Positions 35,778 to 44,960 of a stretch of 64,000 nt of DNA are shown one piece after another; position 1 is the stretch's first letter; every line of letters begins with the position of its first letter. The DNA is taken from NCBI GenBank assembly GCA_965230565.1, contig CBDDLH010000007.1:248001-312000 (forward strand), written 5' to 3'. The notes beneath the pieces are model-generated. The model was not told the DNA's origin, did not search any database, and saw nothing but the letters and a program-made list of their open reading frames with translations. Source of the DNA: BCD1 sp965230565. Lineage in GTDB: Bacteria; Bacteroidota; Bacteroidia; Chitinophagales; Saprospiraceae. The translations under genes were made by a program, and so were the position numbers.

Positions 35778-37016
35778 ATGCTTATATACGTCCTGATAGC
35801 CGTTTTAATTATTTTATTAATCTATGTAGGTTGGTACCAAAACCTGAGAAGAAAAGCCCGTCCAAAAGCAATCGAAGCCAGCAATGCCAAGGTAAGAGAC
35901 TGGAGTGAATCCATATTGGATGAGCACCGAAAATTCACTGACCCTGTTGCTGATGATATCGTAAAATTCATCTTTGACAATAAGGAAGAAAAAGAAATGG
36001 AACACATCTTCAGAATGATTGTCAGAAATGACGGGAAACTTCCTTCAGACATGCCCCCCAAGGTCAAAGAATATTTTGAAAAAACCGAAGCCCTACCAGA
36101 TTGGGCTGATTGGGATCTCATCAAATACGGCCAGGAAAATTATATCCGGCACGGACTGCCGATTGCCATGTTACTTTTCTACAAATCACTTCCGGAATGT
36201 TATACAGGGGCAAAAGGAGCAGAAGTATTACTAAGTACTACCCGATTGAACGATCATTCCAAAAACCTGGAAGTTTTCTCAAGACGTATGTCCGAGACCG
36301 GGCTGTTCATATTTGATGCCATGATGCCGGGAGGACTAAATCCCGGAGGAAAAGGTATCCGTACCGCTCAGAAAGTCCGGCTTATCCATGCTTCCATGAG
36401 GTATTTTCTCAAAAAACGAGGATGGGATACCGAAAAGTTCGATGAACCTATCAATCAGGAAGATATGGCAGGTACATTGATGTCATTTTCATCCCTCATA
36501 CTGTTGGGGTTGGAGCAAATCGGTATCAAACTCAATACCATTGAAAGAGAAGCGTACATCCACTGCTGGAAGGTAATAGGTCATGTTATGGGTGTTCATC
36601 CCGACCTCATTCCTAATAATGCCGATGATGCTATTTCACTGGGAATGGCGATTATCAATCACCAAAAAGCACCAAGCAAGTCCGGACACAGGCTGGCCAA
36701 TGCTTTATTGAATTTTTGCGATAAAAAAGCGCCACCTTTCATCAAGGAAGATTTTCACACGGCCATGATGCGCTTCCTTATGGGAGAAGAATTAAGTGCA
36801 ATGCTGGAGATTCCACCTGTTCCGGAAAAAAGAATAAAAAGCTTATCAAGGAAGGTACACACCTATACCAAAATCCGTGAATGGATAGACCACTCTACCA
36901 TTTTTGCACTGATCATCAAATGGATTGACACCTTTGCTTTGAAGTTTTCCTTCAGATACCTGGGACGTTCAAAAGTCAACTATTTCTTCCTCCCCAAATC
37001 CTTAACAAGAGATTAA
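35778..37016 (+). CDS. MpaB/Lcp-like oxygenase family protein (DUF2236)
   Basis: About 412 residues; ATG at 35778 follows an in-frame TTG. An N-terminal membrane anchor (MLIYVLIAVLIILLIYVGWY) precedes an all-helical domain of the MpaB/latex-clearing-protein family, which binds heme b. Conserved-looking positions include LPDWADWDLIKYG, a RRMSETGLFIFDAMMPGG helix and RLIHASMRYFL with a candidate heme His. Known relatives cleave prenyl chains or polyisoprene. The gene heads a same-strand cluster: 18 nt before the next gene, then a histidine kinase with receivers. A role in lipid or terpenoid oxidation sensed by that kinase is a guess. Confidence 0.8.
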   Translation: MLIYVLIAVLIILLIYVGWYQNLRRKARPKAIEASNAKVRDWSESILDEHRKFTDPVADDIVKFIFDNKEEKEMEHIFRMIVRNDGKLPSDMPPKVKEYFEKTEALPDWADWDLIKYGQENYIRHGLPIAMLLFYKSLPECYTGAKGAEVLLSTTRLNDHSKNLEVFSRRMSETGLFIFDAMMPGGLNPGGKGIRTAQKVRLIHASMRYFLKKRGWDTEKFDEPINQEDMAGTLMSFSSLILLGLEQIGIKLNTIEREAYIHCWKVIGHVMGVHPDLIPNNADDAISLGMAIINHQKAPSKSGHRLANALLNFCDKKAPPFIKEDFHTAMMRFLMGEELSAMLEIPPVPEKRIKSLSRKVHTYTKIREWIDHSTIFALIIKWIDTFALKFSFRYLGRSKVNYFFLPKSLTRD

Positions 37017-37034
37017 TCAAAACACCTAAATGAC

Positions 37035-37715
37035 ATGAATCAACCATTAATCAACTTTGATGAATATGCCCTGGCGGGATTAATTTTTAATGGCGTCGGT
37101 TGCCTTTTTTGGGTTGTCGCCTATGTAGTCCTGGTATGGGAGATTCGCAAAAAGAAGTTTGTAGAAATGCCTGCTTATATTGCCGGAGCCAACATCGGGT
37201 GGGAACTCGTATGGGCGTTAATTTACCATCCTGACACAGGGCTTCTATTTGCGCTGAGTTATCAGGCAGCCTTCTTACTGGATTGTTTTATTTTTTATTC
37301 CGTTTTGAAATACGGTACCAAACAACCTATGAATCCTGAGTCCAAAAAACACTTTAAGCTTTTTGCCATTATCAACTTTATTTTCTGGATCTTTTTCACG
37401 TACACCTATAACCATGAAGGATACGATACATCGATCGGAGCTAATTCGGGTTACATCATTAATGTCATCTTATCATTGATGTGTATCATGCTGCTTTTCC
37501 AAACCAAAGAAGAAGACACCAAGAATTTTTCGTTGTTATTGGGTTGGAGCAGAACACTCGGAACTGGCTTGATCACCGTGTCCATGTTTATTTTTTATCC
37601 CGACAGCAGGTTTGTTCAATTGTTGGGAGTGTCTTGTTTGATTATGGACTTTACTTATGTTTATATTCTTGGCAAACGAAAAGGTACGTTCATGGGACTA
37701 GTAAAACTGCAATAA
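37035..37715 (+). CDS. polytopic membrane protein, possibly Pyr4-type terpene-cyclase-like
   Basis: 226 residues, about seven membrane spans. The segment GANIGWELVWALIYHPDTG after span 2, and the closing IMDFTYVYILGKRKG, resemble the Glu- and Asp-containing signatures of small integral-membrane terpene cyclases (Pyr4/PaxB type). The resemblance is weak and rests on a few residues. It is flanked by the MpaB-like oxygenase and overlaps no gene; its stop TAA (37713-37715) is immediately followed by the kinase ATG. It could alternatively be a sensor or accessory subunit for that kinase. Confidence 0.6.
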   Translation: MNQPLINFDEYALAGLIFNGVGCLFWVVAYVVLVWEIRKKKFVEMPAYIAGANIGWELVWALIYHPDTGLLFALSYQAAFLLDCFIFYSVLKYGTKQPMNPESKKHFKLFAIINFIFWIFFTYTYNHEGYDTSIGANSGYIINVILSLMCIMLLFQTKEEDTKNFSLLLGWSRTLGTGLITVSMFIFYPDSRFVQLLGVSCLIMDFTYVYILGKRKGTFMGLVKLQ

Positions 37716-39110
37716 ATGTTAAGGAGAATTCTATATTTTTTCCTGCCAAAAGGAGTGGATATTGACAATCCTGAAATCAGATCTCACAGGATTTTCATCA
37801 TGGTGCTTCTGATCTCAGCTATCGGGGATTTGATGAATATCCCTACGGTGAATCAAATTGAGTTACCGGTAGTGGCCGAGTTATTGTTCATCAATTCCAT
37901 GGTGAATATAATATTGTTAATCCTTTATAAATACGGATTATCCTTACGGTTGGCGGCCCACCTTTCTATTGGTCAACATGCCATAAGTTTTATCATCCAG
38001 GGATATTACCAGGGCGGGGTGGACTCCCCTGCCCTGGCCTCCATGTATTTGATCCCGGCTGTCATTATTTTATTGCTTGGAAAGAAGGATGCCATTGTTT
38101 GGTTTGTTATATCCCTGCTGATTATCATCGGGTTTTACATTTACGAATCCCAAAACGGTCCATTGCCGGAACAATTTCTCGCATCTGAACAAATACGATT
38201 CTATGCCACCTCAGTATTGGCCATGAACATCGTCATTTTTGTCATTTTATTGGTTTATGAAAATACCAAAAACCGGGCTGTCAAGATCATTAAACAACGA
38301 CATGATGACCTGGTGGCTACTCAAAAACGACTGGTTCAGTCGGAGAAACTGGCCTCCCTTGGAGAATTGACTGCCGGAATCGCACACGAAATTCAGAATC
38401 CTTTAAATTTTGTCAATAATTTCTCTGAACTGAGTGTGGAATTAGCTGAAGAGTTACAAGAGGAGTTTAAGAAGTTGGACATAAAAGGAGAAGATGCCGA
38501 ATACCTGGAACAACTCCTTTCTGACATCGTCAGTAACCAGCAAAAAATCAACCATCACGGAAAACGAGCCGACGGCATTGTCAAAGGTATGCTCAGACAC
38601 AGCCGGGGCAGCAGTGGCGAGATGGAATTAACGGATATTAATGAAATTGCTGATGAATACCTAAGGCTTGCATATCATGGTTTAAGGGCAAAGGATAAAT
38701 CATTCAATGTAACCATGCATACGGATTTTGATGAAAATCTGGGAAAGATAAAGGCCGTCCCTCAGGATATTGGAAGGGTTATTCTGAATATTATTACCAA
38801 TGCATTTTATGCTGTGGATGAAAAGGCCAAAAAGTCAACAACCGGAGAGTATGCTCCTGCGGTTTGGCTATCCACTAAAAAAACCGGAAATAAGGTACAT
38901 ATCACGATCAGGGACAACGGAGACGGAATCCCCGGTGAAATTATCGATAAAATATTTCAACCCTTTTTCACGACAAAATCTACGGGAAAAGGTACCGGAC
39001 TTGGATTAAGTATGGCATATGACATCATTACTAAAGTACACGGCGGTGAATTACATGTTACCACTGAAGCAGGAGAATTTACAGAATTTTTGATAGATTT
39101 GAACGTCTGA
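37716..39110 (+). CDS. membrane sensor histidine kinase
   Basis: 464 residues. About six membrane spans in the first 180 residues with short loops, a coiled coil, then HisKA with phospho-acceptor His224 (GELTAGIAHEIQNPLNF) and HATPase_c (NIITNAFYAV, DNGDGIP, GKGTGLGLSMAYDI). The short-loop membrane sensor suggests detection of a membrane-embedded signal. The ATG abuts the preceding stop, and two receiver genes follow within 30 nt, so the cognate phosphorelay is very likely HK to these receivers. Confidence 0.9.
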   Translation: MLRRILYFFLPKGVDIDNPEIRSHRIFIMVLLISAIGDLMNIPTVNQIELPVVAELLFINSMVNIILLILYKYGLSLRLAAHLSIGQHAISFIIQGYYQGGVDSPALASMYLIPAVIILLLGKKDAIVWFVISLLIIIGFYIYESQNGPLPEQFLASEQIRFYATSVLAMNIVIFVILLVYENTKNRAVKIIKQRHDDLVATQKRLVQSEKLASLGELTAGIAHEIQNPLNFVNNFSELSVELAEELQEEFKKLDIKGEDAEYLEQLLSDIVSNQQKINHHGKRADGIVKGMLRHSRGSSGEMELTDINEIADEYLRLAYHGLRAKDKSFNVTMHTDFDENLGKIKAVPQDIGRVILNIITNAFYAVDEKAKKSTTGEYAPAVWLSTKKTGNKVHITIRDNGDGIPGEIIDKIFQPFFTTKSTGKGTGLGLSMAYDIITKVHGGELHVTTEAGEFTEFLIDLNV

Positions 39111-39140
39111 TAAAAAAACGGCTAGATAAAACAGCCTACT

Positions 39141-39512
39141 ATGAGAAAACTACTTGTCGTCGATGACGAAACAGACATAAAAGAACTCTTTTTGCAAAAA
39201 TTCCGCAAAGAGATCTTTAAAAAAATGGTCGAATTCCAATTCGCTCATTCTGGTGATGAAGCGCTGGAAATTCTCAAAAATCACGACCATGAGGCCATAC
39301 TGATATTATCCGATATCAATATGCCTGGTATGTCCGGCCTGGAATTGCTGGAACGGATAAAAAGCGAATATAAATCCCCCCCTCCCATAGTTATGATGAT
39401 CACGGCTTATGGTGATGAACACAATTACAATACTGCCAAAGAACTGGGCGCTGATGATTTTTTGACCAAACCGCTTGATTTCAAAAAATTAAAAGAAAAA
39501 ATAAATCTATAA
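39141..39512 (+). CDS. single-domain response regulator
   Basis: 123 residues, a lone receiver (CheY-like): acidic pair DDE at 8-10, phospho-acceptor Asp58 (ILSDINMPGMSG), Thr/Ser switch in MMITAYG, and Lys110 (FLTKPLD). No output domain. Its stop overlaps the ATG of the next gene by one base (taatg). The next gene begins with a receiver of similar sequence, suggesting that the pair arose by duplication. Confidence 0.92.
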   Translation: MRKLLVVDDETDIKELFLQKFRKEIFKKMVEFQFAHSGDEALEILKNHDHEAILILSDINMPGMSGLELLERIKSEYKSPPPIVMMITAYGDEHNYNTAKELGADDFLTKPLDFKKLKEKINL

Positions 39513-40543
39513 TGATAAGAATTTTGGTTGTTGACGATGAGGCAGATCTGGAAATGCTCATCAGACAAAAATTCAGAAAGGATATCAGAGAGAAAAAATT
39601 TGATTTTCTCTTTGCTTCAAACGGAAAGGAGGCTTTGGAAAAATTGAAGGAAGATCCTGATATAGACCTGGCATTGAGTGATATCAATATGCCGGAGATG
39701 GATGGACTGACTTTGCTTTCAAAACTGGGGGAATCCTATCCATTGATCAAAACCATTATGGTTTCAGCCTATGGCGATATGAAGAATATCCGTACCGCAA
39801 TGAATCGTGGCGCTTTTGATTTCATTACAAAGCCTATCGATTTTCAGGATCTGAGCATTACCATGCAAAAAACGCTCAAACATATTAAACAGATCCAGGA
39901 GACGCTCAAAGCCATCAAGGAAAACAACATTCTCAAAATGTACGTGGATGAGGCCGTATTGAATTTCATGACCAATAGAGAATACGAGACCAAACTACTG
40001 CAAAACGAATCCGTTGAAGCCTCTGTGATCTTTGTAGATATTTGCTCTTTTACTGCCATTAGCGAAAGGGAAACTCCCGATGTGATCGTTGATATGCTCA
40101 ATAGATATTTTGATCTCATGGTCAAAGAAATCATCGATGCCAATGGAATCATCGATAAGTTTATGGGTGATTGTGTAATGGCCGTTTTCAGAGGTGACTA
40201 TCACCTCGACAGAGCTATCGATGCGGGAATCGCCATTCGGGATCAAATCGAAAACCTTGATCCTGATCACGGGTTTAATCAACGGGTCTCCATTGGTATC
40301 CATTCCGGTCAGATGATTTATGGAAACATAGGCTCAAATACACTTAGAAGGCTGGACTTTACCGTAATAGGTGATGTGGTAAACACTGCCCAAAGGCTTC
40401 AGGGAAAAGCTGAACCCAACCAAATCCTGATAACGGAATCCTGCTATGAAAAAGTTAAACAATCCTTTAACTGTAAAATGGTAGGCCCTATTTCCATGAA
40501 AAATAAAGAGAATGACATTGTCGTTTATGAAGTCATTAGTTAA
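39512..40543 (+). CDS. response regulator with class III adenylate cyclase output
   Basis: 343 residues. Receiver with Asp57 (LALSDINMPEMDG) and Lys107, a linking coiled coil (about 112-165), then a class III nucleotide cyclase. Metal ligands are Asp176 (FVDICSFT) and Asp220 (DKFMGD). Base-selecting residues look like Lys216 and Asp282 (LDFTVIGD), the adenylate pattern, and the transition-state pair is Asn291 and Arg295 (NTAQRL). All catalytic positions are present, so cAMP production under control of the adjacent kinase is predicted. No cAMP receptor lies in the window. Confidence 0.92.
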   Translation: MIRILVVDDEADLEMLIRQKFRKDIREKKFDFLFASNGKEALEKLKEDPDIDLALSDINMPEMDGLTLLSKLGESYPLIKTIMVSAYGDMKNIRTAMNRGAFDFITKPIDFQDLSITMQKTLKHIKQIQETLKAIKENNILKMYVDEAVLNFMTNREYETKLLQNESVEASVIFVDICSFTAISERETPDVIVDMLNRYFDLMVKEIIDANGIIDKFMGDCVMAVFRGDYHLDRAIDAGIAIRDQIENLDPDHGFNQRVSIGIHSGQMIYGNIGSNTLRRLDFTVIGDVVNTAQRLQGKAEPNQILITESCYEKVKQSFNCKMVGPISMKNKENDIVVYEVIS

Positions 40544-40582
40544 CCTGAACGATTGTTCGCCACCTTACGGAGGTTAATTCCC

Positions 40583-41185
40583 ATGAATTCTATGAACTTT
40601 GAAAGGCTAAGTAAAGACATACACACATTCCTGGAGGGTCATCTTGATGAAAAGATCCAATATCACACCCTTGATCATACCATTGAAATTATTGAAAATA
40701 CTATTACGCTGGCCAATGCCGAAAACATAACCGGGAGAGATTTCACCCTGCTCAAGACTGCAGCCCTGATGCATGATATGGGGTATACGGAGACCCACAT
40801 TGAACATGAAAAAATTTCATGTCAAATCTCTTCCGGTTGGTTGCCGAAATACGGATATAGTAAGGAGGACATTGACAAGATCAACGCTCTGATAATGGCG
40901 ACCCGAATTCCCCAGACACCATCTAATTTATTAGGTGAAATTTTATGCGATGCAGATCTGTATTATCTCGGAGGTGAGGATTATTTTGAAAAAGCGGATC
41001 TATTGTATTCAGAAATGAAACAGTTGAAAACCATTGACAACGAAACACAATGGCTTCAGCTTCAAATCGACTTTTTATCTTCCCATACCTTTTTTACGGA
41101 AACGGGAAAGTTAACCCGAGAGCCGGGAAAACAAAAAAACTTAAAATCACTTTTAGCAAAACAGAATTCAATTCAAAATGAGTAA
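40583..41185 (+). CDS. HD-domain phosphohydrolase-like protein
   Basis: The ATG at 40583 is chosen because ggagg lies 8-9 nt upstream, an unusually good Shine-Dalgarno for this organism; the open frame extends back to a TTG at 40553. About 200 residues with the HD signature: YHTLDHT, LMHDMGY (metal His-Asp), EHEKIS and DADLYYLG. Relatives hydrolyse phosphate esters or cyclic nucleotides. Sitting directly after an adenylate cyclase, it could degrade the cyclase product, but this is positional inference only. It overlaps the next gene by 8 bp. Confidence 0.85.
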   Translation: MNSMNFERLSKDIHTFLEGHLDEKIQYHTLDHTIEIIENTITLANAENITGRDFTLLKTAALMHDMGYTETHIEHEKISCQISSGWLPKYGYSKEDIDKINALIMATRIPQTPSNLLGEILCDADLYYLGGEDYFEKADLLYSEMKQLKTIDNETQWLQLQIDFLSSHTFFTETGKLTREPGKQKNLKSLLAKQNSIQNE

Positions 41186-42050
41186 ACCCTTTAGTCTGAA
41201 AAAAACAGTAATTGATTTTTTACTAACTGTGGCGGGTGCGATTCTTGCCTCCTTTGCCTTAAAAGGATTTCTGGTCCCAAACCATTTTTTCGATGGAGGA
41301 GTGACGGGGATTTCTCTCCTCGTTCATGAGATCTTTCACTTCAACCTGGGCGTTTTGATGGTCCTGTTCAATATCCCCTTTGTCATTATCAGTTATTTTA
41401 CCGTAAACAAGAAATTTGCCTTAAAAACACTGATTGCCGTCATCATACTGGGGATCACCCTCAACCTGATGCCCACCGTTGCACTGACAAAAGATAAATT
41501 ATTGATTTCCATTTTTGGAGGAGCCTTTTTGGGCACTGGTGTTGGACTCGTTATGCGAACAGGTGCCGCATTGGACGGCATTGAAGTATTAGCCTTGTAC
41601 ACACTTAAAAGAACTTCATTCACCATTGCCGAGATCATTCTCGGCCTGAATATTATTATTTTTTCCATCGCAGGGATTTACTTTGGAATAGAAGTAGTCC
41701 TCTACTCTACCCTTACCTATTTTGTAGCTACCCGAACCATTAATTATGTTTCGGAAGGTATCCAGTCCTATACGGGTGTCACCATTATTTCCTCAAAAAG
41801 TCAGGAAATTAAAAACGAACTTGTCAACAAACTAGGCAGGGGCATTACCGTTTACAAAGGGGAAAGAGGCTTTCTCCCCGGCAAGTTTGATGTCCATGAA
41901 GATTGTGATATTCTGTTTACAGTCATCACCCGGTTAGAGCTCCGAAGCCTGACAAATGTCGTGGAGCAGATTGATGAAAATGCCTTTATTTATGCCAACA
42001 CGATCAAAGAAGCAAAAGGAGGAATTTTGAAAAGAATTCATCATCATTAA
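41178..42050 (+). CDS. YitT family membrane protein (DUF161/DUF2179)
   Basis: 290 residues. Five to six membrane spans with the DUF161 repeats (GFLVPNHFFDGGVTGISLL, GAFLGTGVGLVMRTGAALDGIEVLA), followed by a cytosolic DUF2179 domain (YTGVTIISSKSQEIKNELVNKLGRGITVYKGERGF). The function of the family is unresolved; a transport role is often assumed. The 8-bp overlap with the HD gene indicates translational coupling, and this is probably the last gene of the 35.8-42 kb cluster. Confidence 0.9.
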   Translation: MSKPFSLKKTVIDFLLTVAGAILASFALKGFLVPNHFFDGGVTGISLLVHEIFHFNLGVLMVLFNIPFVIISYFTVNKKFALKTLIAVIILGITLNLMPTVALTKDKLLISIFGGAFLGTGVGLVMRTGAALDGIEVLALYTLKRTSFTIAEIILGLNIIIFSIAGIYFGIEVVLYSTLTYFVATRTINYVSEGIQSYTGVTIISSKSQEIKNELVNKLGRGITVYKGERGFLPGKFDVHEDCDILFTVITRLELRSLTNVVEQIDENAFIYANTIKEAKGGILKRIHHH

Positions 42051-42173
42051 GATTATACATCTTCAGTCCTGTTTATTACAAATTCCACTTAACAATGCTT
42101 AGGCAATGAAAAATTATGTTTAATTGCTACATTTAAGAATTAAACGTACTATTTTTCACCTAAATCAATTAAA

Positions 42174-42593
42174 ATGGATACCAACAAAATTTTATTAGCC
42201 GGACTTGTGGGCGCCGTCGTTGCTTTTGCCCTTGGTTTTTTATCCTATGGATTACTGTTAACAGATTTCTTTGAGACCAATTCAGGTTCTGCCTCAGGAG
42301 TAGCCCGTGGTGACAAAGAAATGCTTTGGATACCTATGGTACTCGGACATCTGGCCTGGGGTCTATTCATTGCCTGGGTTTTCGGAAAATGGGCAAGTAT
42401 CAGCACTTTTGCCGGTGGTCTGAGAGGTGGTGCCATAATCGGTTTATTGGTCGCCCTTTCTTTTGATCTGATCAATTACGGGTCAACAAACCTGATGAAT
42501 CTGACAGCTGTAATTGCTGATATAGTGCTTATGACTGTTGTCACGGCAATCGTCGGTGGAGTCGTCGGGGCAATGTTGGGAAGAGGAAAATAG
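42174..42593 (+). CDS. small four-span membrane protein
   Basis: 139 residues with four hydrophobic segments (about 7-30, 50-70, 78-97, 110-135) and Gly-rich helices. The layout LLAGLVGAVVAFALGFLSYG ... HLAWGLFIAWVFGKWA resembles DUF1761-like proteins, without certainty. A strong terminator directly follows, so the transcript ends here. Function unknown. Confidence 0.75.
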   Translation: MDTNKILLAGLVGAVVAFALGFLSYGLLLTDFFETNSGSASGVARGDKEMLWIPMVLGHLAWGLFIAWVFGKWASISTFAGGLRGGAIIGLLVALSFDLINYGSTNLMNLTAVIADIVLMTVVTAIVGGVVGAMLGRGK

Positions 42594-42614
42594 ATTAAAC
42601 TGGAAAAAATGCTT

Positions 42615-42655
42615 AAAAGGCTAAGCCCTTTAGAAATTTGGGCTTAGCCTTTTTT
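42615..42655 (+). terminator. strong rho-independent terminator
   Basis: A 14-bp perfect stem (arms 42615-42628 and 42640-42653, core aaggctaagccc) with an 11-nt loop and a run of six T. It ends the transcript of the small membrane protein and isolates the tail-sheath gene that follows. Confidence 0.9.
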
Positions 42656-42739
42656 GTGTCCCCGAATAAACCATGCAAATCCAATTCAATGTCATCTTTT
42701 TTTAAACAAATACTCAAATTCATCCAAAAACTATTCAAA

Positions 42740-44317
42740 ATGCCCACTAAAAACCCTAAAACGCCAGGAGTTTATATCAATGAGATTAATGCTTTCCCTA
42801 ATTCCGTAGTGCCGGTGGCAACTGCAGTTCCTGCTTTCATCGGATACACGCCCAAAGCATCTTTTAATGGAAAATCCTACCTGAACAAACCAGTCAAGGT
42901 TACCTCATTTAATGAATTCAAGGCCATCTTTTGTCACCCTGACAGTAATCCACCCAAACCACCAGTTAAACAATATGAACCGCAGTATTATCTGGTCAAA
43001 CAAAACACAGGTACAACCGGCCCCAACATCCTGACGATCATCAACGAAGCCTATGCGGTGCTCCCTGATCCAGATACCATTTATTATCTTTATAACAGCA
43101 TCAGACTGTTTTATCAAAATGGTGGAACAGATGCCTACATTGTGTCAGTTGGCTCTTATGGAAAACCTTCAGGTCACCCTATTAATCAAGGTGCAGCACT
43201 GGTTAATTCAAATGTAAAATTGAACGATCTTTTGCAAGGGCTGGGAACCTTGAAAAAGGAACAGGAACCGACCATGTATATTTGCCCGGAGGCAACCCTG
43301 CTCAATTTGGCTGACAACAGCACCCTCATGCAGGAAATGCTGTTGCAAAACGAAACCATGAGAACGGCTATTTCGATCTTTGATATCATCGGAGCCAAAT
43401 CCCCGGATCCAATAGGATACACCCAGGACATTGAAACTTTCCGGAACAATACGGGAACCAATGGGTTAAGCTACGGTGTAACCTACTATCCTTTTGTTAA
43501 TACAACGATCATGCAACCCGAAGACTTGGATTATACCAACCTTTTCGGACGAAAATTTGTTGCACTGAAGGCTCTTTTAAGCCCACCGTCATCCCCTAAC
43601 ACCAATGTAGAATTGATTTTTGATAAAATTGAGGATCCGAATAATAAAGAATCTGTACAGGACCTTCAAAAACAGCTTCTTATAATTAGTCCGGAATTTA
43701 AACATATAATGGACAAGGTTTTACAGGATGCTAACTTGCTGCCACCTAGCGGCGGTATGGCCGGAGTTATGACAACCGTTGATAACCAGGAGGGCGTTTG
43801 GAAAGCTCCTGCCAATGTTTCCATGGTCGGAGTGGTTGACCTGCCTATAGTGCTGAATGATGCACAACAGGGTGAACTCAACATCGACGCCGTTTCCGGA
43901 AAATCGATCAATGCGTTCAGAAAATTCCCTGGCATGGGTATTCTGGTCTGGGGCGCCAGAACTCTCGATGGCAATAGCTCAGACTGGAGATATGTTCCCG
44001 TCAGACGGACCCTTATGTTTATTGAACAATCCTGTAAACTGGCTGCACAGGCCTATGTTTTTGAGCCCAATGATCAAAATACCTGGCAGGCCGTTTCTTC
44101 CATGATAGAAAGTTTCCTTACTTCCATCTGGCAGCAAGGAGGACTGGCCGGAGCAAAACCGTCAGATGCTTTTTCGGTTCAATGCGGTCTGGGAACTACC
44201 ATGACGTCACAGGATTTACTGGATGGTTACCTGAAAGTCAGTATCCATGTAGCAGTTACTCATCCGGCTGAATTCATCGTCATTACGTTCAGTCAGTTAA
44301 TGGTCAAATCCGACTAA
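42740..44317 (+). CDS. contractile tail sheath protein (phage/eCIS-type), isolated
   Basis: From the ATG at 42740 the protein opens MPTKNPKTPGVYINEI and AVPAFIGYTPKA, the standard N-terminus of tail sheath proteins of phages and extracellular contractile injection systems. An ATG at 42689 would add 17 residues; the frame further up overlaps the terminator. About 525 residues, with a C-terminal domain (APANVSMVGVVDLPIVLND, NAFRKFPGMGILVWGARTL, RRTLMFIEQSCKLAAQAYVFEPND) that carries the polymerising core in the family. A full system also needs tube, baseplate, spike and AAA+ ATPase genes; none are here. Only a small membrane-anchored protein follows in the apparent operon. Confidence 0.9.
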   Translation: MPTKNPKTPGVYINEINAFPNSVVPVATAVPAFIGYTPKASFNGKSYLNKPVKVTSFNEFKAIFCHPDSNPPKPPVKQYEPQYYLVKQNTGTTGPNILTIINEAYAVLPDPDTIYYLYNSIRLFYQNGGTDAYIVSVGSYGKPSGHPINQGAALVNSNVKLNDLLQGLGTLKKEQEPTMYICPEATLLNLADNSTLMQEMLLQNETMRTAISIFDIIGAKSPDPIGYTQDIETFRNNTGTNGLSYGVTYYPFVNTTIMQPEDLDYTNLFGRKFVALKALLSPPSSPNTNVELIFDKIEDPNNKESVQDLQKQLLIISPEFKHIMDKVLQDANLLPPSGGMAGVMTTVDNQEGVWKAPANVSMVGVVDLPIVLNDAQQGELNIDAVSGKSINAFRKFPGMGILVWGARTLDGNSSDWRYVPVRRTLMFIEQSCKLAAQAYVFEPNDQNTWQAVSSMIESFLTSIWQQGGLAGAKPSDAFSVQCGLGTTMTSQDLLDGYLKVSIHVAVTHPAEFIVITFSQLMVKSD

Positions 44318-44329
44318 AACAATAACAAA

Positions 44330-44803
44330 ATGCTGACTACAATTATAATAATCATATTATTGATCACTGTTTTTTGGCTTTATGGTAATTCAGGTTGGCA
44401 CCTGAACCGAAACCAATACAACAGATTACCCGTAGGTGCCCTTAAACATTTCAAGGGAGATCTTTATGTGGACGAAACAGGTCTTTTCTGGGAGCTTCTG
44501 GATCAAAAAAAGAACATTTTCCACCAGCCGGATCACGAGGTAGCGTTGATAGATGACCCTTATCCCAATGTCGAAGGTACCTTCGAGATGGACACCAAGA
44601 ACCCCAACCTGAAATTTTTATGCAAAACAAATTCCGGGGGTTCCTACGAAGCCATTTTACAACCGGATGGAACTTATCTGACGGAAGGTCTGAAACAAGC
44701 AACTTATAATTATGGTCATCCGGAAGGTCTTTGGGGGAGTTTTAAACATGCCATCCTCGATGTCATACCCCATTTTATTAATGCCAAATATCGTTCTTTT
44801 TAA
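44330..44803 (+). CDS. small membrane-anchored protein downstream of the sheath gene
   Basis: 157 residues. A hydrophobic N-terminal anchor (LTTIIIIILLITVFWLYG) is followed by a soluble domain with acidic and aromatic strands (GDLYVDETGLFWELLDQ, YGHPEGLWGSFKHAILD). No family recognised. It starts 12 nt after the sheath gene stop and is probably co-transcribed, so it may be a membrane docking factor or an unrelated passenger. Confidence 0.65.
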   Translation: MLTTIIIIILLITVFWLYGNSGWHLNRNQYNRLPVGALKHFKGDLYVDETGLFWELLDQKKNIFHQPDHEVALIDDPYPNVEGTFEMDTKNPNLKFLCKTNSGGSYEAILQPDGTYLTEGLKQATYNYGHPEGLWGSFKHAILDVIPHFINAKYRSF

Positions 44804-44960
44804 CTCAGCCTGTTGATTTTTTTATTTTTGGGCTGATTTATGCTTCCGGTTACTTTTCACCAAACTAAAATAATAAAGATCGATTCCATATTAAAAGCCA
44901 TTGTTGATGACTTAAATGGCTTTTTGAAACCTACAAACACCTTTTTCAACAAAGAACACC

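Noticed and set aside
42689..44803. A complete contractile injection system or prophage
   Set aside because: Only the sheath is recognisable; no tube, baseplate, spike, ATPase, capsid, terminase or integrase gene is found on either side.
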